DNA of 64,000 nucleotides. Origin: Limnohabitans sp. WS1. GTDB lineage: Bacteria; Pseudomonadota; Gammaproteobacteria; Burkholderiales; Burkholderiaceae_C. The stretch is taken from assembly GCF_003063265.1 (NCBI RefSeq), contig NZ_NERU01000004.1, positions 124,001-188,000 on the forward strand, read 5' to 3'. Below the pieces are notes generated by a model that worked only from the letters and a program-made list of their open reading frames with translations, was not told the DNA's origin and did no database searches. Positions 1-7,516 of this stretch are shown one piece after another (position 1 is the stretch's first letter; every line of letters starts with the position of its first letter). The position numbers and the translations under genes were made by a program.

Positions 1-1368
1 ACTTCGGGCTCCTGGCGCGTGGCCAAAGACTTTGCCGGTCTGCCTGCCTGGATCTGCAAGACCGTGGGCGGCACCACCACCCACTGGGCCGGGGCTTCAC
101 TGCGCTTTCAAGAGCATGAGTTCCGCACCAAAACCGTTTATGGCAACGTCGCTGGTGCCAGCTTGCTGGACTGGCCAGTGACGCTGGACGAGCTGGCCCC
201 CTACTACGCCAAAGCCGAAAACAAAATGGGCGTGACCCGCACCAACGGCATCCCCGGCCTGCCCGGCAACAACAACTTCAAGGTCATGCACGCGGGCGCC
301 ACCAAGCTGGGCTACAAGGAAGTGCACACCGGCAACATGGCCATCAACAGCCAGCCCCGAGATGGCCGAGGCCGCTGCCTGCAGTTGGGCTTTTGCTTTC
401 AGGGTTGCAAGAGCGGTGCCAAATGGTCCACGCTTTACACCGAGATTCCACGCGCCGAAGCCACCGGCAATTTTGAGTTGCGTCCCCAATCGCACGTCAC
501 CCGCATCGAACACAACGCAGCAGGCAAAGTGACCGGCGTCGTCTACTTTGACAAAGACGGCAAAGAGCAGCGCCAAAAAGCCCGCGTGGTCTGCGTGGCC
601 GGTAACGCCATCGAAACGCCCCGCCTGCTCTTGATGTCGGAGTCCAGCAAGTTCAAGGACGGCCTGGCCAACTCCTCGGGCCAAGTGGGCCGCAACTACA
701 TGCGCCACATGACCGGCTCGGTGTATGCCGCCTTCAAGAACCCTGTCCACATGTACCGGGGCACCACCATGGCCGGTATCGTGCGCGACGAAGCGGCACA
801 CAACCCCAGCCGGGGCTTTGTGGGCGGTTACGAGCTGGAAACCCTGTCGCTGGGCATCCCCTTCATGGCCGCCTTCCTGAACCCCGGCGGCTGGGGCCCT
901 GAATTTGCCTGGTGGATGGACCACTACACCAACCTGGCCGGCATGTGGCTGGTGGGTGAAGACATGCCCCGCGAAAGCAACCGCGTCACACTCAACAAGA
1001 ACGTCAAGGACCAGTACGGCAACTACGCGCCCAACGTCCACTTTGACGACCATGACAACGACATCGCCATGCGCAACCACGCCTTCACACAGGCCGAGCG
1101 CATCTACAACGCGGCCGGGGCCATCAAGACTTTCCGCACGCCGCCCTACCCGTCCACCCACAACATGGGCACTTGTCGCATGAGCGCCAGACCCGAAGAC
1201 GGCGTGGTCAACAAATGGGGACAATCGCACGACATCAGCAACCTGTTTGTCAGCGACGGCAGCCAGTTCACCACTGGCGGCGCAGAAAACCCCACTTTGA
1301 CGATCGTGACGCTGGCCATTCGCCAAGCCGATCAGATCGCCAAATTGATGACCGAAAAAGCGCTTTGA
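1..1368 (+). CDS. GMC-family oxidoreductase, 5' partial
   Basis: The reading frame is already open at base 1, so the N terminus with the FAD dinucleotide-binding motif lies outside the window. The visible 455 or so residues carry GGTTTHWAG near the start, the VAGNAIETPRLLL segment typical of GMC flavoenzymes, and the C-terminal GMC domain with THNMGTCRMS and GGAENPTLT. These are hallmarks of the gluconate/sorbitol/choline dehydrogenase-like branch, which oxidises alcohol groups with FAD. Such dehydrogenases often work with a small subunit and a cytochrome c; a small cytochrome c lies about 1 kb downstream, but that link is only inference. Substrate unknown. Confidence 0.9.
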   Translation, partial: TSGSWRVAKDFAGLPAWICKTVGGTTTHWAGASLRFQEHEFRTKTVYGNVAGASLLDWPVTLDELAPYYAKAENKMGVTRTNGIPGLPGNNNFKVMHAGATKLGYKEVHTGNMAINSQPRDGRGRCLQLGFCFQGCKSGAKWSTLYTEIPRAEATGNFELRPQSHVTRIEHNAAGKVTGVVYFDKDGKEQRQKARVVCVAGNAIETPRLLLMSESSKFKDGLANSSGQVGRNYMRHMTGSVYAAFKNPVHMYRGTTMAGIVRDEAAHNPSRGFVGGYELETLSLGIPFMAAFLNPGGWGPEFAWWMDHYTNLAGMWLVGEDMPRESNRVTLNKNVKDQYGNYAPNVHFDDHDNDIAMRNHAFTQAERIYNAAGAIKTFRTPPYPSTHNMGTCRMSARPEDGVVNKWGQSHDISNLFVSDGSQFTTGGAENPTLTIVTLAIRQADQIAKLMTEKAL

Positions 1369-1421
1369 GCTGAAAGCGCCACCCAAGATGTCCCAGATTG
1401 CTGTAGCCACAGGAGCGCACC

Positions 1422-1793
1422 ATGTGTGAATATTTTGTCAAAGCTGACCCCATCCAGTATGAGCAACGCTCACGCACGGTGCGCATCAAAAACGTGTTGA
1501 CCAGCATCCGGCTGGAAAACATGGTCTGGGACATCCTGGCCGAAATGGCCGAAGAAGAAGGCTGCACCACCAATGCCCTGATCGCCAAATTTCACGAAGA
1601 AATCATGGCGCACCGGGGCGAGGTGCCCAACTTTGCATCGTTCTTGCGGGTCACCAGCATGCGTTACCTGCACCGCTCGATGATGAATCTGGAAAAGCAG
1701 CTCAACCCGCCAAACCCGGTGGCTCTGCCCGTCTCTGCTCGCTCTGGGGAGACCATCGCCCCCCCAAAGATGCTCGCGGCAGTGGGCAGGTAA
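1422..1793 (+). CDS. Ribbon-helix-helix domain protein
   Basis: A 123-residue protein starting 53 bp after the GMC oxidoreductase. The core (about residues 15-70: RTVRIKNVLTSIRLEN, then WDILAEMAEEEG and NALIAKFHEE) matches the RHH_4-type ribbon-helix-helix fold, a beta strand and two helices that bind DNA as a dimer. The tail after residue 90 is low complexity and proline rich. It could regulate the neighbouring oxidoreductase, but no operator was identified. Family assignment is fairly safe; target and role are unknown. Confidence 0.75.
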   Translation: MCEYFVKADPIQYEQRSRTVRIKNVLTSIRLENMVWDILAEMAEEEGCTTNALIAKFHEEIMAHRGEVPNFASFLRVTSMRYLHRSMMNLEKQLNPPNPVALPVSARSGETIAPPKMLAAVGR

Positions 1794-1815
1794 TTCATCT
1801 CATCACTGCACTGAC

Positions 1816-1867
1816 CTGGCGATCCGAGCGTTCGCCAGACGACTCGCCACGCGTGCAGTTTGGCGAG
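1816..1867 (+). other. Two consecutive inverted repeats (possible RNA stem-loops)
   Basis: CTGGCGA (1816-1822) pairs with TCGCCAG (1832-1838), and CTCGCCA (1843-1849) pairs with TGGCGAG (1861-1867). They lie between the ribbon-helix-helix gene and gloA. Neither is followed by a T run, so they are not convincing intrinsic terminators; a role in mRNA 3'-end protection or in the gloA leader is possible. Confidence 0.35.
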
Positions 1868-1921
1868 CCTGTCAGCCATCCCATCCCTCGTTCCATCCCT
1901 TATTCAATTCATCCTTTTGCC

Positions 1922-2455
1922 ATGACCTTTCGCACAGAAAACCTGCCCGGTGTGAGCCCCACCACCCCCGAACAGACACGCGGCTTTGTGTTCAACCACT
2001 CGATGCTGCGCATCAAGGACCCTCAGGTCAGCCTCGACTTTTACACCCGCATCATGGGCATGCTGGTGCTGCGCAAGTTGGATTTTCCCGAGATGAAGTT
2101 CTCGCTGTATTTTCTACACCGCCCCAGCGGCGACTCCGCCCCAAGCGACGAGGGTGAGCGCACCGCCTGGACCTTCAGCCAGCGCGGCATTCTGGAACTG
2201 ACCCACAACTGGGGCACCGAAAGCGACCCCGACTTCAAATACCACGACGGCAACGCCCAACCCCAAGGCTTTGGCCACATCTGCTTTTCGGTGCCCGACC
2301 TGGCTGCGGCCGTGTCCTGGTTTGACGAAAACCAGGTGAGCTATGTGAAACGCCCCGACCAAGGCAAGATGAAAGACGTCGCCTTCATCAAGGACCCCGA
2401 CGGTTACTGGATCGAAATCGTCCAGCCTGATCTGCTCAAAAACCTGGGGCGTTGA
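1922..2455 (+). CDS. gloA: Lactoylglutathione lyase (glyoxalase I), long form
   Basis: A 177-residue VOC-fold metalloenzyme that isomerises the methylglyoxal-glutathione hemithioacetal to S-lactoylglutathione. The four expected metal ligands are visible: His26 (FNHSML), Glu92 (LELTHNW), His119 (GFGHI) and Glu165 (WIEIVQ). DFPEMKFSLYFL is characteristic of the long, Pseudomonas/eukaryote-like form. The ATG at 1922 was chosen over an in-frame one at 1853 because it gives the family length and the usual N terminus. The cytochrome c gene starts at the base after its stop codon. Confidence 0.92.
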   Translation: MTFRTENLPGVSPTTPEQTRGFVFNHSMLRIKDPQVSLDFYTRIMGMLVLRKLDFPEMKFSLYFLHRPSGDSAPSDEGERTAWTFSQRGILELTHNWGTESDPDFKYHDGNAQPQGFGHICFSVPDLAAAVSWFDENQVSYVKRPDQGKMKDVAFIKDPDGYWIEIVQPDLLKNLGR

Positions 2456-2758
2456 ATGAAAACCGCTCTGCTTTTGAGCGCTGGCTTGCTGCTGGGCAGC
2501 CACAGTTGGGCCAATGAAGCGCTGGCCAAGAAAAACGGCTGCACGGGCTGCCACGCCATGGCCAGCACCCTGGTCGGACCGGCATTCAAGGATGTGGCCG
2601 CCAAATACGCAGACCAAGCCGACGCCAAAGACCAGCTGATCCAGAGCATTCGCCAAGGCAGCAAGGGCAAGTGGGGGCAGATGGCCATGCCACCCCAGGC
2701 CCAACTGTCCGTAGGCGATGCCCAAAAGCTGGCCCTGTGGGTGCTCAAAACCAAGTGA
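2456..2758 (+). CDS. Small periplasmic class-I c-type cytochrome
   Basis: A 100-residue precursor with a signal peptide (residues 1-20, cleavage near SHSWA) and one haem motif CTGCH. The methionine axial ligand is probably in GKWGQMAMPP. Size and motifs match cytochrome c551/c552-type electron carriers. It begins directly after the gloA stop, so it is translated from the same message, and is followed within 20 bp by a second glyoxalase-type gene. A soluble electron shuttle is the safest function; its partner enzyme is unknown. Confidence 0.88.
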   Translation: MKTALLLSAGLLLGSHSWANEALAKKNGCTGCHAMASTLVGPAFKDVAAKYADQADAKDQLIQSIRQGSKGKWGQMAMPPQAQLSVGDAQKLALWVLKTK

Positions 2759-2774
2759 TCGGCAGACCCAAGCC

Positions 2775-3194
2775 ATGAAATACCTTCACACCATGGTCCG
2801 GGTCGCAGACCTCGACGCATCGCTGCGCTTTTACCGGGATGCGCTGGGGCTGCAATTGCTGCGGCAATTCGATGTGCCCAGTGGCCGCTTCACGCTGGCC
2901 TTTCTGGCCGCCCCCGGCGACAGTCAGGCGCAAATCGAGTTGACGCACAACTGGGACGAGTCGTCCTACACACAAGGCCGCAATTTCGGCCACTTGGCCT
3001 ATGTCGTTGACGACATTTATGCCACCTGCCAAAGGCTGCAAGACCACGGCGTGCAGATCGTGCGTCCGCCCCGCGATGGCCACATGGCCTTTGTGCGCTC
3101 ACCCGACCACATTTCCATTGAGCTGCTGCAATGCGGCGCCCCCCTGCCACCTGCCGAGCCTTGGGTGTCCATGCCCAACATCGGTCAGTGGTAA
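2775..3194 (+). CDS. VOC-family glyoxalase I-like protein, short form
   Basis: A 139-residue protein of the E. coli GloA type. The predicted metal ligands are all present: His5 (YLHTMVRV), Glu55 (QIELTHNW), His73 (FGHLAYVV) and Glu116 (SIELLQ). ATG 2775 is preferred to an upstream in-frame start at 2718, which would overlap the cytochrome gene, because the family begins with M-[KR]-x-LHTM. It is a second intact glyoxalase I-like gene within 1 kb of gloA; the substrate may be methylglyoxal-glutathione or a related aldehyde adduct. Confidence 0.85.
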   Translation: MKYLHTMVRVADLDASLRFYRDALGLQLLRQFDVPSGRFTLAFLAAPGDSQAQIELTHNWDESSYTQGRNFGHLAYVVDDIYATCQRLQDHGVQIVRPPRDGHMAFVRSPDHISIELLQCGAPLPPAEPWVSMPNIGQW

Positions 3195-3226
3195 ATCACC
3201 CTAACACTGACTCACCCGCCACGGCC

Positions 3227-4063
3227 ATGAACTGCACAGCCCCCCCCGCATTCGACACCCCCAGCCAGGACACCGCAGACGCCAACGACGGGTCGGCCGA
3301 ATGGCCCCCTCATTGGCCCGTCGCCCACATGCCCGGCTCCTTGCCCATGGGGGGCGTCGTGCCCATGACGCCCATCCACGCCTTCAGCAGCAGCCCGCGT
3401 GCCTTGCGCCTGAAAACACAAACGGGCCTCAAACCCGTGCGCACCGACATCGCCTTGGGAGGTCTGCTGGCGTTTGAAATTTCAGACCTGCTGACCAGTG
3501 AAGAAGCCGACGCCCTGGTCACCGCCAGCGAACTGCTGGGCTACCGCGACGAAGCCCCCGGCATCCAGACGCCCCCGGGCATGCGCATGAACAAATCGGT
3601 GCATTGGGTGGCCGACGACCGTTTGCTCGACCCTTTGATGAGCCGCATGCGGCACCTGCTGCCCCCCAGCATCGACGGCCAACCCCTTTACGGCCTGCTC
3701 AGCCAGCGCCTGAACATGTACCGCTACGACGCCAACGACGTGTTCAACCGCCATGTGGATGGCGAATGGCCCGGCTACAGCCTGAGCGAAGACCGCCGAG
3801 ACATGTTGCAATGGGGCAACAGTGTGCGCTCGGGCCTGACCATGATTCTTTACCTCAATGGCCCGGAAGACGGCGTCAGTGGCGGCTGCACCCGGTTGTT
3901 CAGACCCGATGGCAGCGGGGTCGATGTGTTGCCGCGCAAAGGATCGGCCCTGTTCTTTCGCCACGGCTTTGGCCCTCATTCGGTGGTGCACGAAGGCCGT
4001 CAGGTGGGGCCAGGCGTGTCCAAATACGTGGCCCGCATCAACATCATGTTCGGGCAGGAGTGA
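3227..4063 (+). CDS. 2-oxoglutarate/Fe(II)-dependent oxygenase (prolyl 4-hydroxylase type)
   Basis: A 278-residue protein whose C-terminal half has the double-stranded beta-helix pattern of the P4Hc family. Iron ligands appear as HVD (in FNRHVDGEW) with a distal His in GPHSVVHEG; SKYVARIN supplies the basic residue for 2-oxoglutarate. LNMYRYDANDVF and GLTMILYLN are typical surrounding strands. The first 60 or so residues are proline rich and uninformative, and the start could be one of several later ATGs. Its stop abuts the stop of the convergent DUF3820 gene. Substrate unknown. Confidence 0.82.
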   Translation: MNCTAPPAFDTPSQDTADANDGSAEWPPHWPVAHMPGSLPMGGVVPMTPIHAFSSSPRALRLKTQTGLKPVRTDIALGGLLAFEISDLLTSEEADALVTASELLGYRDEAPGIQTPPGMRMNKSVHWVADDRLLDPLMSRMRHLLPPSIDGQPLYGLLSQRLNMYRYDANDVFNRHVDGEWPGYSLSEDRRDMLQWGNSVRSGLTMILYLNGPEDGVSGGCTRLFRPDGSGVDVLPRKGSALFFRHGFGPHSVVHEGRQVGPGVSKYVARINIMFGQE

Positions 4064-4288
4064 TCAGCTGCGCCGGGGGGCGTTGCGCAAGGGCTTGAGC
4101 AAATCGCTCAGACCGTTGTGGTCGATCTCCTGCATGAGCTGCAGCAATCGACCCACCTCGCCTTTGGGGAAACCCTCGCGTGCAAACCAGTTGAGGTAAT
4201 TGCCGGGCAAGTCGGCGATCACCACGCCCTTGTGCTTGCCAAAGGGCATGGTCATGGTGACCAGCTTCATCAGGTCTTCGGGCTTCAT
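4064..4288 (-). CDS. DUF3820 family protein
   Basis: A 74-residue protein with the DUF3820 signature: MPFGKHKG near residue 14, LPGNYLNWFAREGFPKGEVG in the middle, and a C terminus on the pattern LLQLMQEIDHNGLSDLLKPL. No function is established for the family. It lies 25 bp downstream of the alpha/beta hydrolase on the same strand and ends tail-to-tail with the 2OG oxygenase. Confidence 0.85.
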   Translation of the reverse strand: MKPEDLMKLVTMTMPFGKHKGVVIADLPGNYLNWFAREGFPKGEVGRLLQLMQEIDHNGLSDLLKPLRNAPRRS

Positions 4289-4313
4289 GGGCCCACCTGC
4301 CTGCCTTGACCGT

Positions 4314-5132
4314 TCACGCTTCGCCCCACAACCAGTGGCGCACTCGCGCGTGGAAGGCCTCGGGCCGCGAGATCATCACCCAATGCCCACAGGGCAGGCC
4401 CTGCACCGCACTGCCGGGCGTGGCGGCAACTTTTTCCAGCCACTTGGCCGAATGGAACATGAAGGGTTTGCGCTCACCATAAACAAACAGCAGCGGCATG
4501 GGCAACTGGATTTGCGACGCGCCCTTGAAGCCACCCGCTGTGCCGAACCACCGCATGGCGTAGGGGTAGTTCATCGTGTGGGTGATGGTTGCCGGGTCTG
4601 TGGGGCAGCGCAGCCAGCGGGCCATGGCGCGGGTCATGCGGGTGCCTATTTTTTCACTGAAATGCCCCCCCAGCTTCCAGGCCAGCGCCAGCCAAACCTG
4701 GTAACCCATGACCGACAGTTTTTCCTTGGTGCCCCAGCTGCGCAACAAGGCACCCGAGTTGTGGTCACCCACGTCCACCGCCACCACGCGGGCCACACGA
4801 TCAGGGTGGCGCATGGCGAACTCATAACCAAAGATGCAACCCCAGTCGTGCAGCATCAGGGTCACGGCTTTGCCAGGGCTGATCCGGTCCACGATCTGGC
4901 GCAGCAGCTGACACATCTCATCCAAGCTGATGGCAGAGGGGCCGGTTTCAAAACCGGGCAGCGTCAGGCGGGCGCAGGTGGCGCGGTCTTGCAAAGCGGC
5001 CACGGTGCCGTCCCAAAGCGCACGGGTGTCGGGCCATCCGTGCAGCATGAGGATGACTTCGTCGCCCTGGCCTTGCAGCCAGACTTCGGTGCCTTGGACG
5101 GTGATGCAAATGTCTGTGGTGTTGGAGCTCAT
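4314..5132 (-). CDS. Alpha/beta hydrolase, haloalkane dehalogenase/epoxide hydrolase type
   Basis: A 272-residue hydrolase. The oxyanion segment is LMLHGWPD and the nucleophile elbow is LHDWGC, with Asp as nucleophile as in haloalkane dehalogenases and epoxide hydrolases rather than Ser. The catalytic His is expected in CGHWVMISRPEAF near the C terminus, and a cap domain lies between. Such enzymes form a covalent alkyl-enzyme ester that water releases. Substrate not predictable. The REP array lies immediately upstream of its start. Confidence 0.85.
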   Translation of the reverse strand: MSSNTTDICITVQGTEVWLQGQGDEVILMLHGWPDTRALWDGTVAALQDRATCARLTLPGFETGPSAISLDEMCQLLRQIVDRISPGKAVTLMLHDWGCIFGYEFAMRHPDRVARVVAVDVGDHNSGALLRSWGTKEKLSVMGYQVWLALAWKLGGHFSEKIGTRMTRAMARWLRCPTDPATITHTMNYPYAMRWFGTAGGFKGASQIQLPMPLLFVYGERKPFMFHSAKWLEKVAATPGSAVQGLPCGHWVMISRPEAFHARVRHWLWGEA

Positions 5133-5161
5133 GGCACAAGTCCTGAAAAAAAATGGGCACT

Positions 5162-5588
5162 GGCTGTTGTTCTAGGAGCCCCGCCCCCCGGGGCGATGGC
5201 TGGTGGTCTGCGAGGGGTCTATCGCGGCGGGGGCGCCGCTCCTACAGATGGAAAGCCCTACAGGCTGTTGTTGTAGGAGCCCCGCGCCCGGGGCGATGGC
5301 TGGTGGTCTGCAACCGGTCTATCGCGGCGGGGGCGCCGCTCCTACAAAAGGAAAGCCCTACAGGCTGTTGTTGTAGGAGCCCCGCCCCCGGGGCGATGGC
5401 TGGTGGTCTGCAACCGGTCTATCGCGGCGGGGGCGCCGCTCCTACAAATGGAAAGCCCTACAGGCTGTTGTTGTAGGAGCCCCGCCCCCGGGGCGATGGC
5501 TGGTGGTCTGCAACCGGTCTATCGCGGCGGGGGCGCCGCTCCTACAAATGGAAAGCTCCCCAAATAGCGGCGAGGGCGTCGCTCCTAC
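5162..5588. repeat. Tandem 100-bp array of paired REP-like palindromes
   Basis: Four head-to-tail units with an exact 100-bp period (starts near 5162, 5262, 5362 and 5462). Each has a forward element beginning GTAGGAGC and ending GGGGCGAT (5172-5197, 5273-5297, 5373-5397, 5473-5497) and an inverted partner ATCGCGGCGGGGGCGCCGCTCCTAC in two halves (5221-5245, 5321-5345, 5421-5445, 5521-5545). A ninth, diverged inverted copy lies at 5564-5588. Every unit can fold into a long hairpin. Units 2-4 are nearly identical. The GTAGGAGC...GCGAT form resembles the REP/BIME sequences mobilised by RAYT transposases in Pseudomonas. It fills most of the 474-bp gap between the aminotransferase stop and the hydrolase start; no gene is present there. 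Confidence 0.9.
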
Positions 5589-5606
5589 AAAAGACACACC
5601 CCAAAC

Positions 5607-6806
5607 TCAGTCCAGCGCCTTGGCCAGGCGGGATACGCCCTCCAGGATCTTGTCTTCGCCCACGGTGGCAAAGCTCAAGCGGAAGGTAGCGTGGTCGGGG
5701 TTGGCGCAGAAGAACGGCGTGCCCGGCACGAAGGCCACGCCATTGTCGATCGCGCGTTTGGCAAACACATTGCCGTCGGCCACCTTGCCGCCAGCGCCCG
5801 TGAGGCGTGCCCAAACGAACAAACCACCTTGGGGCTGCACAAACTCGACCGCATCGCCCAATTCGCGGCGCAGCGCATCGCCCATGGTTTGGGCACGCTG
5901 GGCATACACAGCACGCACTTTGTTCAGCGTGGCCGGCATGCGCCCCGCCAACAGGTATTGCGCGGCCGTGGCCTGGGCAAAGGTGCTGGTGTGGGCGTCG
6001 CTGAACTGTTTGCACATGGTGGCGCGGGCCAGCAATTCGGCGGGGGCCACCATCCAGCCCACACGCAGGCCAGGCGAGAGCACTTTGGACAGCGAGCCGC
6101 AATGCACCAGCAGCTCACGGCTGCCGGGCACCGATGCGCTCATGGCCAGCAGACTCGGCGGTGGTACTTCGCCAAAATACAAATCGCCATAGGGGTCGTC
6201 TTCGACGATCAGGGTCTGGTGCTTGACGGCCATCTCCAGCACCTGTTGGCGGCGCTCGGCGCTGAGCAAGGCACCGCTGGGGTTGCCAAAGGTGGGGATC
6301 AAATACACAAACTTCGGTTGGTGCTCGGCAATCAGCTTTTCCAGCTCGTCGGTCTTCACACCCTGGCCGTCCACCGGGGCGCTGATGAGTTCGGCCCCAT
6401 ACAAACGGAAGCACTGAATGGTGGCGAGGAATGTCGGGCCTTCCACGATCACCTTGTCGCCAGGGCTGATCATGGTCTTGCCGATCAAATCCAGCGCCTG
6501 CTGGCTGCCGGTGGTCACGATCAGCTGGTCGGCGGCCACGTCTTGGGCACCCTTTTGGCCCATGAAGTGCGCCAGTTGCTCGCGCAGCGGGCCAAAGCCT
6601 TCGGTCGCACCGTATTGCAGGGCAGCACCCGGGTCTTGGCTCAGGGCGGCGTTGCTGGCTTCGCGGATGCCGTCCACGTCAAACATGGCGCTGTCGGGAA
6701 AGCCGCCCGCAAAGCTGATGATGCCCGGCTTGCCCAAGAGCTTGAACAGCTCTCGGATGGCGGAGGTTTCGACATTGTTCAGGCGGTCGGCAAATTGCAA
6801 AGGCAT
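5607..6806 (-). CDS. PLP-dependent aminotransferase, class I/II (MocR/LysN-like)
   Basis: A 399-residue fold-type I aminotransferase. Recognisable are FAGGFPD near the N terminus, YGATEGFGPLRE, TTGSQQALDL, YLIPTFGNPSGA (cofactor-contacting Asn), EDDPYGDL and the PLP lysine in SLSKVLSPGLRVGW. This pattern is typical of 2-aminoadipate/aromatic-type aminotransferases. The ATG at 6806 fits the family start MxLxFADR better than the longer frame from 6851. It is divergent from nth. Exact amino donor unknown. Confidence 0.88.
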   Translation of the reverse strand: MPLQFADRLNNVETSAIRELFKLLGKPGIISFAGGFPDSAMFDVDGIREASNAALSQDPGAALQYGATEGFGPLREQLAHFMGQKGAQDVAADQLIVTTGSQQALDLIGKTMISPGDKVIVEGPTFLATIQCFRLYGAELISAPVDGQGVKTDELEKLIAEHQPKFVYLIPTFGNPSGALLSAERRQQVLEMAVKHQTLIVEDDPYGDLYFGEVPPPSLLAMSASVPGSRELLVHCGSLSKVLSPGLRVGWMVAPAELLARATMCKQFSDAHTSTFAQATAAQYLLAGRMPATLNKVRAVYAQRAQTMGDALRRELGDAVEFVQPQGGLFVWARLTGAGGKVADGNVFAKRAIDNGVAFVPGTPFFCANPDHATFRLSFATVGEDKILEGVSRLAKALD

Positions 6807-6874
6807 GGTGGTGTATCTTTCAGGTTGTCTTGGCCGACATTTTGCCAACATCTGTACACCTACTTTTTATTCCC

Positions 6875-7516
6875 ATGAAACCCGCACAGATCGAATCTTT
6901 TTTTGCCACCTTGCAAGCCGCCAACCCCATGCCCGTGACCGAGCTGGAATACACCAGCGTTTTTGAGTTACTGGCCGCCGTGTTGCTGTCGGCCCAGGCC
7001 ACCGACGTGGGCGTGAACAAGGCCACGCGCAAGCTGTTTCCCGTGGCGGGCACACCCCAAAAGATTCTGGACCTCGGTCTGGAAGGGCTGGAGAGCTACA
7101 TCAAGACCATTGGCCTGTACCGCAGCAAAGCCAAACACCTGATGGAAACCTGCCGAATTTTGGTGGAACAGCACGGCGGCCAAGTGCCCCGCACCCGCGA
7201 AGCCCTCGAAGCCTTGCCCGGTGTGGGCCGCAAAACGGCCAATGTGGTGCTGAACTCGGCCTTTGGCGAGCCCACCATGGCGGTGGACACGCACATCTTT
7301 CGTATGGGCAACCGCACAGGCTTGGCCCCGGGCAAAACACCTTTGGCGGTCGAGCTCAAGTTGCTCAAGCGCATTCCCGCCCAGTATTTGGTGGATGCGC
7401 ACCACTGGCTGATCCTGCACGGGCGCTATGTGTGCCAGGCCCGCAAACCGCTGTGTGGTCAGTGCGCCGTGGCCGCGTTTTGTGACTTCAAGCCCAAAAC
7501 CAGCGCGGTTCAGTAA
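6875..7516 (+). CDS. nth: Endonuclease III (DNA glycosylase/AP lyase)
   Basis: A 213-residue base-excision repair enzyme removing oxidised pyrimidines. The helix-hairpin-helix LPGVGRKTANVV contains catalytic Lys120, and Asp138 is in VDTHIFR, the same numbering as in E. coli Nth. The C-terminal [4Fe-4S] loop C-x6-C-x2-C-x5-C is intact. ATG 6875 gives this numbering; an in-frame start at 6830 is less likely. The last 7 bp overlap the 3' end of the convergent serine hydrolase gene. Confidence 0.96.
   Translation: MKPAQIESFFATLQAANPMPVTELEYTSVFELLAAVLLSAQATDVGVNKATRKLFPVAGTPQKILDLGLEGLESYIKTIGLYRSKAKHLMETCRILVEQHGGQVPRTREALEALPGVGRKTANVVLNSAFGEPTMAVDTHIFRMGNRTGLAPGKTPLAVELKLLKRIPAQYLVDAHHWLILHGRYVCQARKPLCGQCAVAAFCDFKPKTSAVQ

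Noticed and set aside
97..1410. 437-residue open frame on the minus strand
   Set aside because: It is antisense to the GMC oxidoreductase, has no recognisable family and reads as codon-bias shadow.
5153..5550. Several open frames across the repeat array, and the idea of a CRISPR array
   Set aside because: The frames only translate the 100-bp repeat. There are no unique spacers between short identical repeats, so it is not CRISPR.
7510..7516. Possible frameshift or fusion between nth and the serine hydrolase
   Set aside because: Both genes are complete at their 3' ends and simply overlap by 7 bp tail-to-tail.
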